NCBI GenBank assembly: GCA_033964015.1
Contig: JAWWUD010000055.1
Location: 446,501-510,500 of the forward strand
Length of the DNA stretch: 64,000 nt
Source of the DNA: Scolanthus callimorphus
Taxonomy: Eukaryota > Cnidaria > Anthozoa > Actiniaria > Edwardsiidae
Direction: 5' to 3'
Made by a program: the position numbers and the translations under genes. Positions 52,901-59,640 of the stretch are shown here, in pieces; the stretch's first letter is position 1; every line of letters starts with the position of its first letter. The notes beneath the pieces were generated by a model. That model saw only the letters and a list, made by a program, of their open reading frames with translations. It was not told the origin of the DNA and made no database searches.

Positions 52901-55900
52901 AGGGATATGCTCGGCCCAGATTCTGGACCCCTTACCCTTCTTTATACCAATTTCAGAGCACAAAAGGTAACCCTTTCTTATACCAAAGCCGAAAAAGGTA
53001 CCCCTTTTTTATACCAAGCCTGAAAAATCAGCTTTGTGCTCTGTTAAAAAAGAAACGGTTTTGCTCTCGCATTGCGGTTGAAAAACCGGTGAACTACAGA
53101 CCCTTTTTTATACCAAAATTACAATTTTCCCTACTGTTTTTATGCCAGTCCAGCCTGAAAACCCTACCCCTTTCTTATACCCAGCCTGAAAACCCTACCC
53201 CTTTCGGGCCGAGCATCCCCGTATAGTCCAATATAGGAGTACCATACCCATCCCCCCCCCCCCCCCCCCCCCCCCCCGGGTCTGAAACCTTTACAAAAAT
53301 ATTTGCAAGGCAGCTTAAATTAGTTTATTGATAGCATGCATGGGACAACCGTCAAAAGTGGCAATATCATGTACAAAAATCCAACAATCGGCTTCAGCTT
53401 GGCCATATCTGTTTTTTGGTGGGTCATATATGTTGAACTACCAATATGTAGTGTTCAATTATGTGGATTGCAAGGATGGCAGGGCGGGGCACTTTAGCCC
53501 CCCACATTTCCCCAAGTTTTTATACATTTTCACTAAACTCAGCTCCCCATCTTGCCATACAATCTTACTAATGAGCCCCCCCTCATTTGCTGTCCCTGAT
53601 TGGCATCCTGAAATATAATAGCTGTGTATAAACTAAGCAATGACTGAAGCAGACCCTTTAGAAGGAGGGTGGCTAAATTAATACAATAACAATAAATTAG
53701 GCTAGCCACCCTAATCACCCCCCTGGATCTGCCCCTGACTAAGGGCTGGATTACACACAAAAGCAAGTGCAGACGTAACTGCAAGGATCCCAGTTTCATT
53801 TCTTATGTTGTTTAGACTAGGACACAAGAGCAAGAAAATCAAGATGATGCATTCATCTTGTGTTTGTGCTTGCCTCTAGTGTACATGTAAATCAAGTGAA
53901 CACAAGCACAAGCAAAATAATTAATGTTGATTTTAAACTTTTTTGTTTGTGCACTTGTGCTGCTGTGATTTACACTTGCCTAGTGCACTTGCGCTCATGT
54001 GTAAACCAGCCTTAAAGTGTATGCTACTTATCTACCCGGCGTAATCAATCGAATGTTCGGTAATTGAACTCAATCGACTTCCAATCGTTCAATTGATTTT
54101 CGACTTGTTCGGCAATCAAACACAATCAAACTCACAGCAAAATCTTCACAATCGAACGTTCGGAAATTGAACGTTAAATATACTTAGATTTGTCCCCCTA
54201 AAGGTACCAAATTGGGAGTGGTTTTAGCTGATTTTGACTTCTAAAAGTACCAAGTCCGAATATAGTGTAGATTTGTAACACACCTGAACTACTAGAGGTT
54301 TTAAGCTACAATGTTAAGGCAATAAACCAAATGTCGACAAATGTTGCACACCAAAATATGCTGCCTGATCTTTTAAGACTGAAAAAATGTGGTAAACAAA
54401 TGCCTTTCCTTTTTACCTCCAAAAGGTAAAAAGAGTCGATTTTAACCCTAAAAACAACATGGATGGCAAGCATCCCCATCCCAAAGGTTTTGGAGTCCCC
54501 TCTTTCCCCTAATTGCTGTGGACTAGACTTATTTTCCCTGTCACACATCATTCATAACTTAACACCGAACAAAATCGAAAAATCCAATCTGTTTGATTGG
54601 TGGTGTTCGATTTTGTTTGAAAATCGAACTCACAGCAAAGCTTGAGTTCGATTGTGTTCGATTGCTGAACAAATCGAACGATTGGTGTTCGATTGATTTT
54701 TTGTTCGGATTTGTTGGATTGATTACGCCGGGTGGGTTATGCACCAGTCAATTGTAACCACCACCACCCCAACCTCGGGGAAGGGTGGGGACATGGATGT
54801 TCAGCTGCGCCATACTAGATTTTGTCCCCACCCCTGAGGCGAAATGTGCTGGAAATTTCCCCTACCCTGTGGGGCAAGGATTAAAGTGATTCGATGCTAC
54901 CATGCCAATATATATTGAGTCCTTTCACCTGAATAAGAAATTTTCTAAGTAGTTATTCCAAAAAATTCTCTATCATTTGCATTTTTCTACTTCACTTCAC
55001 TCAATACGTAATAAAAATATCATCTAATATAGTCTTCGGCAACTGGCGCAACGAAGACACTACCTTCGCACCATTCACAACAACAAGTGTATCTTGGCGA
55101 GGAAAAACTAACTCTACCAAAAATGCACTGTAGTGATAGGCCTGGAGGGCAGTCACTATGTTCGAAAGAAGAGTAAGCGTGGGTTCGACGTTACAGAAAT
55201 TCATCATTTGGGCTGCGCTTCATGCAAATCAATAACAATAATTTTGTCATTTCAAAAAAAAAAATAAAACCTACAGGATTTGTTTACTATACATAAAAAA
55301 CAGAACGTTCATCTACACTTTCTCTGAGACCCCCCCATCCACACGCAATTTTCTAACGCAATTTCGTTTGAATCCGTATACGTTTTGATACGTTTAGGCC
55401 TTCCGTCCACACTATCAGGCTGATCGTTTCATCGAATCCGTATAAGTTTGAAAACGAATACTTTGGAAAACGTGTTAGTATGGACAGGGCCTGAGGCTTG
55501 ATGAAATGCGTTTATCAAAATTCGGGCGCTCCTGAGGTGGATGTATTTACAAAGCTAAGAGAGTATTGGGAGTAGGTTCTATGACCCAACTAATCCTCCA
55601 CACTCAGGGTGGGGGTCCATGACAAGAATATCCCCCATGTAGTCGGGACCAAAACCTGACCGATACATATAAATGCCCCACGTTGCCCCCACCCTCCCCC
55701 GAGGTTGGGGGGGTGGTGCTTACAATTGACTGGTGCATTATCTAGCAGACAGAATTCATGTGGCAATGTTTTTATTTCAATGTAGAAAGTAAATAAATTT
55801 GATGCCTTTCTTATACAAAAGGATTTTTTCGTGTTTTGGTAAGTATGAGAGGGTGTATGTGCCAGTGGATACTGGATTGTGCAGTTCAGCTGATGACAAT

Positions 55901-56252
55901 GACAAAATGTAGTCTGTGTCACGGGGAACGCGTTACATAGTCTCTATGAATGAATGAATCTATGAGAATATATATGTATACCTAAAAGCGTCAAGGTAAC
56001 AATAAATAGGCATCATTGGCGAACATAATTTATATAGCGACCTACCAGTGATAATCAAGAAGCCAGTTTGTTTCCCTAGAAATTAGAAACATTTGGGTGA
56101 GTCGTGTGTTCAAACCACCGGGTTTTCATGGTGATAAAAATCGGATCAAACGCAAAGGTTTCTTAAAAGAATTGGAAATCTACTTACGTTTCAGTGTCCG
56201 GGATCTTTTTTCCAGTTTTTCTAGAGCTAAATGAGAATATTTTAGACAACAT
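21776..56252 (-). CDS. FNIP: Folliculin-interacting protein, FNIP1/2 orthologue (13 exons, 3' end outside window)
   Basis: FNIP is the Longin/DENN-type partner of folliculin. The FLCN-FNIP complex acts at the lysosome as a GAP for RagC/D, controls mTORC1 signalling to TFEB/TFE3, and binds AMPK. Coding exons on the minus strand are 56252-56188, 52714-52591, 52130-52030, 51339-51268, 50252-50235, 45443-45214, 44981-44842, 44752-44553, 44080-44024, 38767-38653, 37866-37750, 36896-36844 and 22770-21776. All introns are GT-AG and all phases join. Family landmarks recognised from knowledge of vertebrate FNIPs include [18 protein letters not shown] (E3), HFPLFESH (E8), TVWLNMM (E10), [13 protein letters not shown] (E11), [10 protein letters not shown] (E12), and DLYGAIG with [10 protein letters not shown] (E13). 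About 763 residues are present. The C-terminal DENN part should lie left of position 1. Four single-base losses (E8, E10, E11, E13) break the frame. With perfect splice sites throughout, assembly error is likelier than decay, but a young pseudogene is not excluded. Confidence 0.93.
22771..23175. other. Start of FNIP intron 12, unique part
   Basis: Intronic sequence between the exon 13 acceptor and the TTAA target site at 23172-23175. Nothing else is recognisable. Confidence 0.5.
23275..23360 (+). other. tRNA-like (Pol III promoter-like) segment within the TTAA element
   Basis: TGGCGCAGTTGG fits a tRNA A box, and GGGTTCGGAACTC about 50 bp later resembles a degenerate B box. A short internal duplication of ACTGCAAGT separates them. 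The element continues into T-rich sequence. This looks like a tRNA-derived SINE head captured in the element. It is not a working tRNA gene, since no cloverleaf could be traced. Confidence 0.55.
23503..23590. repeat. GTGTGCAG subterminal tandem repeat (left)
   Basis: About ten imperfect 8-bp GTGTGCAG units just inside the left end of the foldback element. The inverted counterpart lies at 28645-28710. Confidence 0.9.
23830..24690. repeat. Tandem CRE-palindrome units, left arm
   Basis: Seven units of about 125 bp. Most carry TGACGTCATCGATGACGTCA, a 20-bp perfect palindrome made of two CREB/ATF sites (TGACGTCA) around TCGA. One unit (near 24031) has a single CRE. Each also carries a GACAACCAAACTTGGGT block. 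Units recur inverted in the right arm. Confidence 0.9.
24780..25770. repeat. Inner palindrome of the foldback element
   Basis: Sequence 24780-25096 (GAGTAGAGAGGTCAGTCGAG onward) returns as its reverse complement at 25437-25760. Open frames on each side, such as the one starting [11 protein letters not shown], are mirror images and not independent genes. The spacer (25097-25436) contains a MITE-like TCCACACTACA...TGTAGTGTGGA segment. Confidence 0.85.
25855..26405. repeat. Tandem CRE-palindrome units, right arm part 1
   Basis: Four inverted copies of the ~125-bp unit with TGACGTCATCGATGACGTCA (one with a single site near 26117). The series is interrupted at 26406 by the second TTAA element and resumes at 27978. 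Confidence 0.88.
26410..27977. mobile_element. TTAA-flanked inverted-repeat element, copy 2
   Basis: The ends are GGACGGTGCCTAC and GTAGGCACCGTCC, flanked by TTAA at 26406-26409 and 27978-27981. It sits inside a CRE unit of the foldback. The uninterrupted unit reads GCCACTTAAATAACTTCACC at about 28100, an exact empty site. The left part has the same tRNA-like head as copy 1, here broken by a 322-bp MITE. Confidence 0.88.
26529..26850. mobile_element. 322-bp MITE, PIF/Harbinger-like (TAA target duplication)
   Basis: Terminal inverted repeats are AGGGCCGTTCACACGGCGCG and AGGGCGGTTCACACGGCGCG (one mismatch). TAA flanks it at 26526-26528 and 26851-26853. The empty site CTAAGGCGCTAGAC is present in copy 1 of the host element at about 23293. 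The interior holds repeated inverted GCGAT motifs. A 3-bp TAA/TTA duplication is characteristic of PIF/Harbinger. Confidence 0.88.
27985..28445. repeat. Tandem CRE-palindrome units, right arm part 2
   Basis: Four more inverted units of the foldback arm. TGACGTCATCGATGACGTCA is near 28050 and 28178, and a TGACGTCATTGATGACGTCA variant near 28303. Confidence 0.88.
28645..28710. repeat. CTGCACAC subterminal tandem repeat (right)
   Basis: About eight inverted 8-bp units mirroring 23503-23590, just inside the right end of the foldback. Confidence 0.88.
29693..31325. other. Intronic sequence without a recognisable gene
   Basis: AT-rich sequence inside FNIP intron 12. I see a hairpin at about 31136-31202 (GTGTTTATAACTACGATA... 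mirrored by ...TATAGTTATAGACAC). I see no coding signal. Confidence 0.5.
31326..31985 (+). repeat. Inverted repeat arm A (about 660 bp)
   Basis: It matches 35690-36352 as reverse complement almost base for base, including CGCGACCCGTCGCCGCCATA and the GGCCGTTCAAGTGACATTCC... segment. Mirror-image short ORFs in both arms confirm it. The identity of the repeat is unknown. Confidence 0.9.
32297..32449. mobile_element. TGTGGTTCCAGAAA MITE, copy 1
   Basis: Inverted ends TGTGGTTCCAGAAAATAT and ATATTTTCTGGAACCACA, flanked by CAATG and CAATC (4 of 5 matching). The interior has TG repeats and a G tract of more than 20. A second copy is at 35121-35306. Confidence 0.75.
32384..32410 (+). repeat. Poly-G tract inside MITE copy 1
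   Basis: An almost unbroken G run of about 25 following (GT)n. It may form G-quadruplex structure and its assembled length is unreliable. Confidence 0.85.
32455..35115. other. Loop of the 31.3/36.3-kb inverted repeat, no gene seen
   Basis: AT-rich intronic sequence with a second G tract (about 33513-33543). Short open frames are not supported by codon pattern or splice context. I recognise no protein here. Confidence 0.5.
33513..33543 (+). repeat. Poly-G tract
   Basis: G homopolymer of about 30 after GTGGTGGTG. It creates several glycine- or proline-rich spurious ORFs on both strands. Confidence 0.9.
35121..35306. mobile_element. TGTGGTTCCAGAAA MITE, copy 2
   Basis: Inverted ends TGTGGTTCCAGAAAT and ATTTTCTGGAACCACA, with a perfect 5-bp CATTG duplication at 35116-35120 and 35307-35311. 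The interior is GGGGTGGGG-rich. Same family as 32297-32449. The superfamily is not assigned. Confidence 0.78.
35690..36352 (-). repeat. Inverted repeat arm B (about 660 bp)
   Basis: Reverse-complement partner of 31326-31985, with about 3.7 kb between the arms. Either the two halves of a large foldback element or two opposite insertions of one repeat. Confidence 0.9.
36844..36896 (-). CDS. FNIP: FNIP exon 12
   Basis: A 53-nt exon encoding [17 protein letters not shown], matching [16 protein letters not shown]. Acceptor TTTCGTCAG, donor AG|GTATGT. The following intron is 14 kb long and full of nested transposons. Confidence 0.93.
37750..37866 (-). CDS. FNIP: FNIP exon 11, with a 1-base frame break
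   Basis: It encodes [20 protein letters not shown] then, after a frame change, [11 protein letters not shown]. Both match the family's [20 protein letters not shown] and LEKHSSQS. It is 117 nt where 118 would be needed, with the gap near 37799-37800 (CCGCC for an expected CCGGCC). Acceptor TTTTATAG, donor ACG|GTCAGT. Confidence 0.93.
38031..38235. repeat. 205-bp hairpin
   Basis: AATAGACCTCCTTGACTCGA... returns inverted as ...GAGGAGGTCTATT with GATCACGTGGC near the centre on both arms. Probably a small MITE in FNIP intron 10. Confidence 0.75.
38653..38767 (-). CDS. FNIP: FNIP exon 10, with a 1-base frame break
   Basis: It encodes [20 protein letters not shown] and on to NSRETN, matching EPVWLTMMSG of the family. 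Length is 115 nt where 116 is needed. The third base of the first proline codon (near 38762) is missing. Acceptor ATTGTCAG, donor TT|GTGAGT. Confidence 0.9.
38815..39438. mobile_element. Inverted-repeat element in intron 9
   Basis: The left end, around GCCTACCGTTTTTCTTGAAC and CACAATTCTGAAATATACTT, is mirrored on the right by AAGTATATTTCAGAATTGTG and GTCCAAGAAAAACTGTAGG. About 90 bp of inverted end are visible. No coding capacity. Confidence 0.7.
40220..40469. mobile_element. 250-bp MITE with CAGGGGCGTAGCCAG ends
   Basis: Inverted ends CAGGGGCGTAGCCAG and CTGGCTACGCCCCTG, flanked on both sides by AAATA. The CAGGGGCG end type is common in hAT MITEs, but the duplication here is 5 bp rather than 8, so the class is uncertain. 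A fragment of the same end lies at about 25391. Confidence 0.75.
41632..42262. mobile_element. 630-bp inverted-repeat element with GCAAGCACAA repeats
   Basis: Ends GTCCTCACTAGGACGCAAGC and GCTTGCGTCCTAGTGAGGAC are perfect inverted repeats. The inner parts are built of (CGCAAGCACAA)-like tandem motifs on opposite strands. It explains the ORFs on both strands in this stretch. Confidence 0.8.
42263..44020. other. Intron 9 remainder, no gene seen
   Basis: FNIP intron 9 sequence containing a GT run plus a G tract (43902-43937) and a short ACTCGCTACC...GGTAGTAGCGAGT hairpin (about 43848-43885). I recognise no exon. Confidence 0.5.
43902..43937 (+). repeat. (GT)n plus poly-G tract
   Basis: GTGTGTGTG followed by about 27 G. 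The assembled length is unreliable. It produces spurious Gly- and Pro-rich ORFs. Confidence 0.9.
44024..44080 (-). CDS. FNIP: FNIP exon 9
   Basis: A 57-nt phase-0 exon encoding [18 protein letters not shown]. It aligns with EFRTTICNLYTMPRIG of vertebrate FNIP1 (shared F, IC, PR). Acceptor ATTTTAG, donor CAG|GTATGA. Confidence 0.85.
44553..44752 (-). CDS. FNIP: FNIP exon 8, with a 1-base frame break
   Basis: It encodes [20 protein letters not shown] in one frame, then [20 protein letters not shown] in another, matching the KKKIAIGVIFSLS and [12 protein letters not shown] parts of the family. The exon is 200 nt where 201 would keep the frame. One base is missing beside 44663 (a T of a TT pair). 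Acceptor GTTTTAG, donor GAG|GTGAGA. Confidence 0.9.
44842..44981 (-). CDS. FNIP: FNIP exon 7
   Basis: Residues 205-250. [19 protein letters not shown] corresponds to SSYQRRWRRSQTTSLENGV of vertebrate FNIP1. The acceptor is TGTTTTAG and the donor is GAT|GTAGGT, which is weaker than its neighbours. Confidence 0.88.
45214..45443 (-). CDS. FNIP: FNIP exon 6 (Ser-rich linker)
   Basis: Residues 128-203, a low-complexity Ser/Asp-rich linker ending in [13 protein letters not shown]. The acceptor is CTCTATAG and the donor is CTT|GTAAGT. It exits in phase 1. The DSGFMTS motif (193-199) resembles a beta-TrCP phosphodegron. Confidence 0.88.
46198..46689 (-). CDS. Ballast-like gene, exon 3 (P2X7-like domain)
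   Basis: Acceptor TTATTGCAG, start [20 protein letters not shown], stop TAA at 46200-46198. It contains the whole ballast-like domain. A possible poly(A) signal AATAAA on the minus strand lies near 45857. Confidence 0.92.
   Translation of the reverse strand, partial: QFVQPLTDELKTAVLIKVLSQGRGSLDYARNLTQSIENPEVPLPRNPALTPWCICGVCRPMDCETENKCCKKARCITSYTAFHHMCIDKTTLKQNILQRADLRADPPDYSTTSYRKAAYRAFIIMKYAKLGKGNRRVIPACVVAAIRQAYQSDVNVYMGFRDS
46198..47666 (-). CDS. P2X7 ballast-domain-like protein with Cys-rich CXC-like domain (3 exons, nested in FNIP intron 5)
   Basis: Exons 47666-47481, 47372-47154 and 46689-46198 are all joined in phase 0 and give 298 residues with an intact frame and a TAA stop. Residues 1-62 are acidic and start [20 protein letters not shown]. 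Residues 64-106 are a Cys-rich cluster of repeated CxC and CxxxC spacing ([24 protein letters not shown]), like TSO1/CXC-type zinc modules. Residues 187-298 carry [26 protein letters not shown] and YMGFRDS. This is the pattern of the zinc-binding C-terminal ballast domain of vertebrate P2X7 (WCxCGxC, CCxxxxxC, YRxY, YSGF). There are no membrane segments, so it is not a channel. Stand-alone ballast-domain proteins are known to be common in invertebrates, and vertebrate P2X7 is thought to have captured the domain. Function here is unknown. Confidence 0.9.
47154..47372 (-). CDS. Ballast-like gene, exon 2 (Cys-rich domain)
   Basis: 219 nt, phase 0 at both ends. The acceptor is TTTTAG and the donor is GAG|GTGAGA. 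It encodes the CXC-like cluster and then a helical stretch ending [16 protein letters not shown]. Confidence 0.9.
47481..47666 (-). CDS. Ballast-like gene, exon 1
   Basis: Acidic N-terminus. The ATG at 47666 begins MDDIEYEP, a start typical of this family. An upstream in-frame extension exists but is not family-like. Donor GTG|GTGAGA. Confidence 0.85.
47700..48812. other. Upstream region of the ballast-like gene
   Basis: AT-rich DNA between the nested gene and a 48.8-kb duplication. No gene and no clear promoter motif. Confidence 0.4.
48813..48993 (+). repeat. Direct duplication, about 75 bp, 107-bp shift
   Basis: CCAATCATTTGCGTTCCTTT through AACGTTACCCAAGACCTTTT occurs at 48813-48889 and again at 48920-48993 with a few changes. 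It contains CCAAT boxes about 1.2-1.3 kb upstream of the ballast-like gene start. Confidence 0.8.
49685..49936. mobile_element. 252-bp Tc1/mariner-like MITE (TA duplication)
   Basis: Inverted ends GAGCGGATTTCACATGACTG and its complement, flanked by TA on both sides. The opposite palindrome arm gives the empty site (GTAAAAATTATAGGTAAA on the complementary strand). TA duplication is the Tc1/mariner signature. No transposase. Confidence 0.88.
50235..50252 (-). CDS. FNIP: FNIP exon 5, 18-nt micro-exon
   Basis: An 18-nt exon between CTTTTAAG and GTAAGTTG encodes PRTSL plus split codons on both sides. Joined to its neighbours it reads CCRPRTSLSENG, which aligns with the CSPRRAFSEQG segment of vertebrate FNIP1. 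Both ends are in phase 2, so skipping it keeps the frame. Its acceptor sits at the very end of the palindrome at 50251-50542. Support is the alignment and the strong donor; the exon is tiny, so confidence is moderate. Confidence 0.6.
50251..50542. repeat. 292-bp inner palindrome
   Basis: GTCTTAAAAGTCCAAACGAT is mirrored by ...CATTTGGTCTTTTAAGAC, with CCAATC boxes near the centre. Its left tip overlaps the acceptor and first two bases of FNIP micro-exon 5. Confidence 0.85.
51268..51339 (-). CDS. FNIP: FNIP exon 4
   Basis: It encodes [17 protein letters not shown] and on to a CC pair, matching the family's SPPQLMLSKVFTAR. The acceptor is TTTTCTAG and the donor is CAG|GTAAAC. Both ends are in phase 2. 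Confidence 0.92.
52030..52130 (-). CDS. FNIP: FNIP exon 3 (Longin domain core)
   Basis: Residues 64-96 with the most conserved FNIP block, [18 protein letters not shown] followed by VKVHLIR. The acceptor is CTTTAAAG and the donor is CG|GTATAA. It exits in phase 2. Confidence 0.95.
52591..52714 (-). CDS. FNIP: FNIP exon 2 (start of Longin domain)
   Basis: The acceptor is TTTGTTTCAG and the donor is GTAAGT. It encodes residues 23-63 including [20 protein letters not shown], which matches the family's IRLIVYQDCERRGRNVLFD region. It ends in phase 0. Confidence 0.93.
52866..53278. mobile_element. Inverted-repeat element with G and C tract ends
   Basis: It starts with a G tract plus TGGTACTCCC and ends with GGAGTACCATACCC plus a C tract of about 27. 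The interior repeats TACCCCTTTCTTATACCA. It lies in FNIP intron 1. A related GGGACTCCC element starts at about 59275. Confidence 0.7.
53741..54013. mobile_element. 270-bp MITE
   Basis: The left end AAGGGCTGGATTACACACAA is mirrored by TGTGTAAACCAGCCTT. The interior is rich in AAGCACAAG and CTTGTGCT motifs, like the 41.6-kb element. Confidence 0.65.
54034..54733. mobile_element. 700-bp MITE with ACCCGGCGTAATCAATC ends
   Basis: Perfect 17-bp inverted ends ACCCGGCGTAATCAATC and GATTGATTACGCCGGGT. Subterminal repeats of AATCGAAC and GTTCGATT face each other. Non-coding, in FNIP intron 1. Confidence 0.85.
54734..56187. other. FNIP intron 1 remainder
   Basis: AT-rich intronic DNA with a TCCACACT-type MITE fragment at about 55393-55490. 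A 68-codon open frame on the minus strand at 55001-55207 is not recognisable. Confidence 0.45.
56188..56252 (-). CDS. FNIP: FNIP exon 1 (start codon)
   Basis: It encodes [21 protein letters not shown] and ends in phase 2 at AC|GTAAGT. The short basic N-terminus resembles the LFQKLFSKRTG start of vertebrate FNIP1. The ATG at 56252 is the first in this frame and directly precedes the family-like residues. Confidence 0.85.
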
Positions 56253-56710
56253 AACGCTCTATTTTGTAAGCTAAGCATCCTTCTATCGACCATACCTCAA
56301 CTGCTGCGACGTAATTTCCCGCTGGTCACATGACACGCCAACTTGCAAAATCTCGATTGTTGATTGGTCGCGGTTTGGCGCGAAGGGCTCGTTCTCCAGT
56401 TTGATTGGTTGGAGTTCGTGAGTCACTTAGGGTCAACACATGATGCATGTGTAATGAGTCGTATGAAAAGCGCGTGATTTAGACTTTCTCGTGTTTTGCT
56501 TTACTGTCATGCAAATTAAAATAGTCACGTATTTACACGACCCAAAAGAAAATGAGAGGGAATAATTTTCTCTTGCTCAACCGCAACCGAGTGTCCCGGT
56601 CTTTGCGTGAACCATAGTTACCGATTAAACAGTCTAATGAATATCTGAAATTCCTCACTTTGTTGAGGAACACATACCACTGACATACCGGTGCAGACGT
56701 CACGTGATCA
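56253..56710 (-). promoter_or_regulatory. Probable FNIP promoter with CLEAR-like E-boxes
   Basis: Upstream of the FNIP ATG lie GTCACATGAC (56325-56334, 9 of 10 to the TFEB/TFE3 CLEAR box GTCACGTGAC), CCAAT boxes in inverted form (GATTGG near 56361 and 56401), an E2F-like TTTGGCGCG (about 56385), and GTCACGTGAT (56699-56708, 9 of 10 to CLEAR). The promoter role is inferred from position and motifs only. Confidence 0.45.
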
Positions 56711-57237
56711 CGAAATAATGACTTTGTAGAACGGAAGTTGGGAATTGGGCGCCGAGGCGGGAGGGCGATTTTTTATTTACGCCCACATTATGGCACTTAG
56801 AAACTTTTAAGGCAAGTTATTGAGAAAAAAGGAAAAAGTATTCATGATGGTGCGAACCCTCAACCCTGTGTAAATTACCTATTCATAATCCAAGATCTTA
56901 CACTTGAGCTACGAGGAGAGTTTGCGGGTCAACATGCTCCTTTTTAAGTTCACTCATAGAACGAGAATATGTGAATAATGAATATTTATACTAGCTAGTC
57001 GCCATCTTGAAGTAGGCGGGGGATTTTTTTTGCGCATGCTTCAGTTTTTTTCGGGGATCAGGGCGGCCAATTATTTTTTGTGCATATTTTTTCCGGCAAT
57101 TCGGTCTCTGCAAGAATCTTTTTTGACCGGAAGGATTGGCCTTGCTCGCACTTTTCTAGCGCATGCCTGTTTATGCTTTGCTTTTGTAGATTTCAGGAAG
57201 GCTTATGTTAGTGTGAGAATTGGGTTGTAGCAGTTAA

Positions 57238-58999
57238 GGTGACTCATTCGAAATTCAAAATGCACCCAACTGTGTCTAGAGCGCAAATCTGCGTCGTCAA
57301 ACTAACGGCTATAACTTTTGTGTCTTTTCCTCTATTGTTATAATTATTTTTTCAAATCCTACTTTAATGATGTATAAATATGCTACTGGGAACCGATCTT
57401 CTTGAAAACATTTTTAGAAGTCACAATCTAAATTTTTGTGAGGCCCTAATTTCATATTGCGGACGTACTAGAAAAAAAATTTGCCGGTTTTTTTGGCTGA
57501 AATTCCAGGAATCGATTCCAGTTGTAGTGATCTCAAATCAAGCGAAGTTACAGAAAATTCGTCGGAACAGAAACGCGGTAATAAAAATACCGTCAGTTAT
57601 GGTCACCTGTGACCAAAATAGAACGCTGATTCTGGTTGGCTTGAATTGAATTTTAATAGTGCTCCGAAAACTCATTATTTTGGGCTCTTCAGCCGGCACT
57701 ATGTTGTATAGTAATGTATTAAACTTTATCGAGGGTCCGATTTCAAATACCATGAACTACTAAAATGTTTGAACGTTATCTACCGAGGAAAGAAATTGTG
57801 AAAGACCAATGAATTTGTTACAAGAATGTCGCATTAAAATGTGCCGTTATTAGGTATTATTTCTTGCTAAGATTTATATAGACGAGAAGTTTGTGGCATT
57901 GGTAAAACTTAGTAACCAGGTTTGACCATTATATTTGCTTATTTGGCATAGAAGAAAATTACAAAGTTACGACATTCGCCCTCTGGTTTTGCATGCAGAT
58001 TTGAAGCTCTCTTGTTTATGAATGATAATGAATCTGAAGTTTTTCCAGGGGGAGCTCATTAGGCCAAATCTAATCAATAGCAGTCACGCTCCGAAAATAG
58101 CAATTGTCTGTTAAGTCCCTATGGAACAAAAAAAGAGTCGACGATAAACGTTTTCTTTGTTCGATGATTAGAGTTGGCCTACTGTGTTCCCCTGGCAAAA
58201 TGCGAGATTTCATGCATTACCATTCATAAACAAGACAGCTTCAAATCTGCGTGCATGACCAGAGGGCGACCGCCGTAACTTTAACAATTTTCTTCTCTAT
58301 CAAATAAGCACGCATGATGTTCAAACTTGCTTACTAAGTATTACCAATGCCTCGAGCTTCTCGTCTATATACATCTTAGCAAGAAATAATACGTAATAAC
58401 AACCCATTTTAACTCGACATTCTTGTAATAAATTCATTGCGCTTTCACAATTTCTTTCCTCGGTATATAATGTTCGAACATTTTAGTATTTCATGGTATT
58501 TACAAAATGACCTTCGGTAAAGTTTAATACATTACTATACAACATTTGTGCCGGTGGAAGAGCCCAAAATAATGAGTTTTCGGAGCACTATTAAAATTCA
58601 ATTCAAGCCAAGCAGAATCAGCGTTCTAATTTGGCAATAGTTGACCATAACTGACGGTATTTTTATTACCGCGTTTCTGTTCCGACGAATTTCTGTAACT
58701 TCACTTGATTTGAGATCACTACAACTGGAATCGATTCCTGGAATTTCAGCCAAAAAAACCGGCAATTTTTTTTTCTAGTACGTCCGCAATATGAAATTAG
58801 GGCCTCACAAAAATTTAGATTGTGACTTCTAAAAATGTTTTCAAGAAGATCGGTTCCCAGGTAGCATATTTATACATCATTAAAGTAGGATTTGAAAAAA
58901 TAATTTTAACAATAGAGGAAAAGACACAAAAGTTATAGCCGTTAGTTTGGTGACGCAGATTTGCGCTCTAGATGCATTTTGAATTTCGAATGAGTCACC
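57238..58999. mobile_element. 1.76-kb TTAA-flanked foldback element
   Basis: Ends GGTGACTCATTCG and CGAATGAGTCACC, flanked by TTAA at 57234-57237 and 59000-59003. Almost the whole element is palindromic: arms of about 860 bp meet near 58120. Mirrored short ORFs in the arms are not genes. Confidence 0.88.
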
Positions 59000-59274
59000 T
59001 TAAGTTATATGTTGCTGGTTGTAGCCATTTGCCCCTGGTTGTAGCAAATTTGTACGACTTCTGGAACACGCATTTTTTTTCATGCGACCCTTTTGCCAGA
59101 TTTTTGTTATTTAGTTACATTATTTGTATTCAATGAGACAATTTAATGACTGTAGCGCTGTCCAGAAAAGCATGTCAGTCTATATTTAAAGCATTAGACA
59201 GGAGAGCCTGAATTAGAGCATAACTTTCTCATGACTTTTCGGCACAATAGAGCACGCGTGTTGATGGGATGGAG

Positions 59275-59640
59275 CCCGGGGGGGGGGGGGGGGGGGACTC
59301 CCATATTTTTTGGGCGGGGGTGCTCGTCGTACCTTTTAGGGTTTAAAATCAGGCCTCTGGTACCTTTTAGGGGGTAAAGTTCGAAAACGTGTATTTTTTT
59401 CCAGATAGGTACCTGTTTAGAGGTCCGTTCTAGCAAATCAAGCAAATCGCACTTGTTGGTAGCCTGAATTTCAGACGTATTTTCCCTCGTAAAAAATATG
59501 CGAGAAAATTACGAGGGAAAATCAACTAAGAGACGCCATGTTTGGTACCTTTTAGGGGTCAAAATCAACTAAGCGACGCCATGTTTGGTACCTTTTAGGG
59601 GTGAAAACGAAAGTTCCCGACGAGCACCAGTACACAGTAA
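59275..59640. repeat. G-tract element with GGTACCTTTTAGGGG motifs
   Basis: It begins CCCGGG plus about 18 G and GACTCCCATA, then carries several GGTACCTTTTAGGGG copies. Related to 52866-53278, but the right end is unclear. Confidence 0.5.

Noticed and set aside
55001..55207. 68-codon minus-strand ORF in FNIP intron 1
   Set aside because: Not recognisable and not needed for FNIP. The exon 1 to exon 2 join is already in phase.
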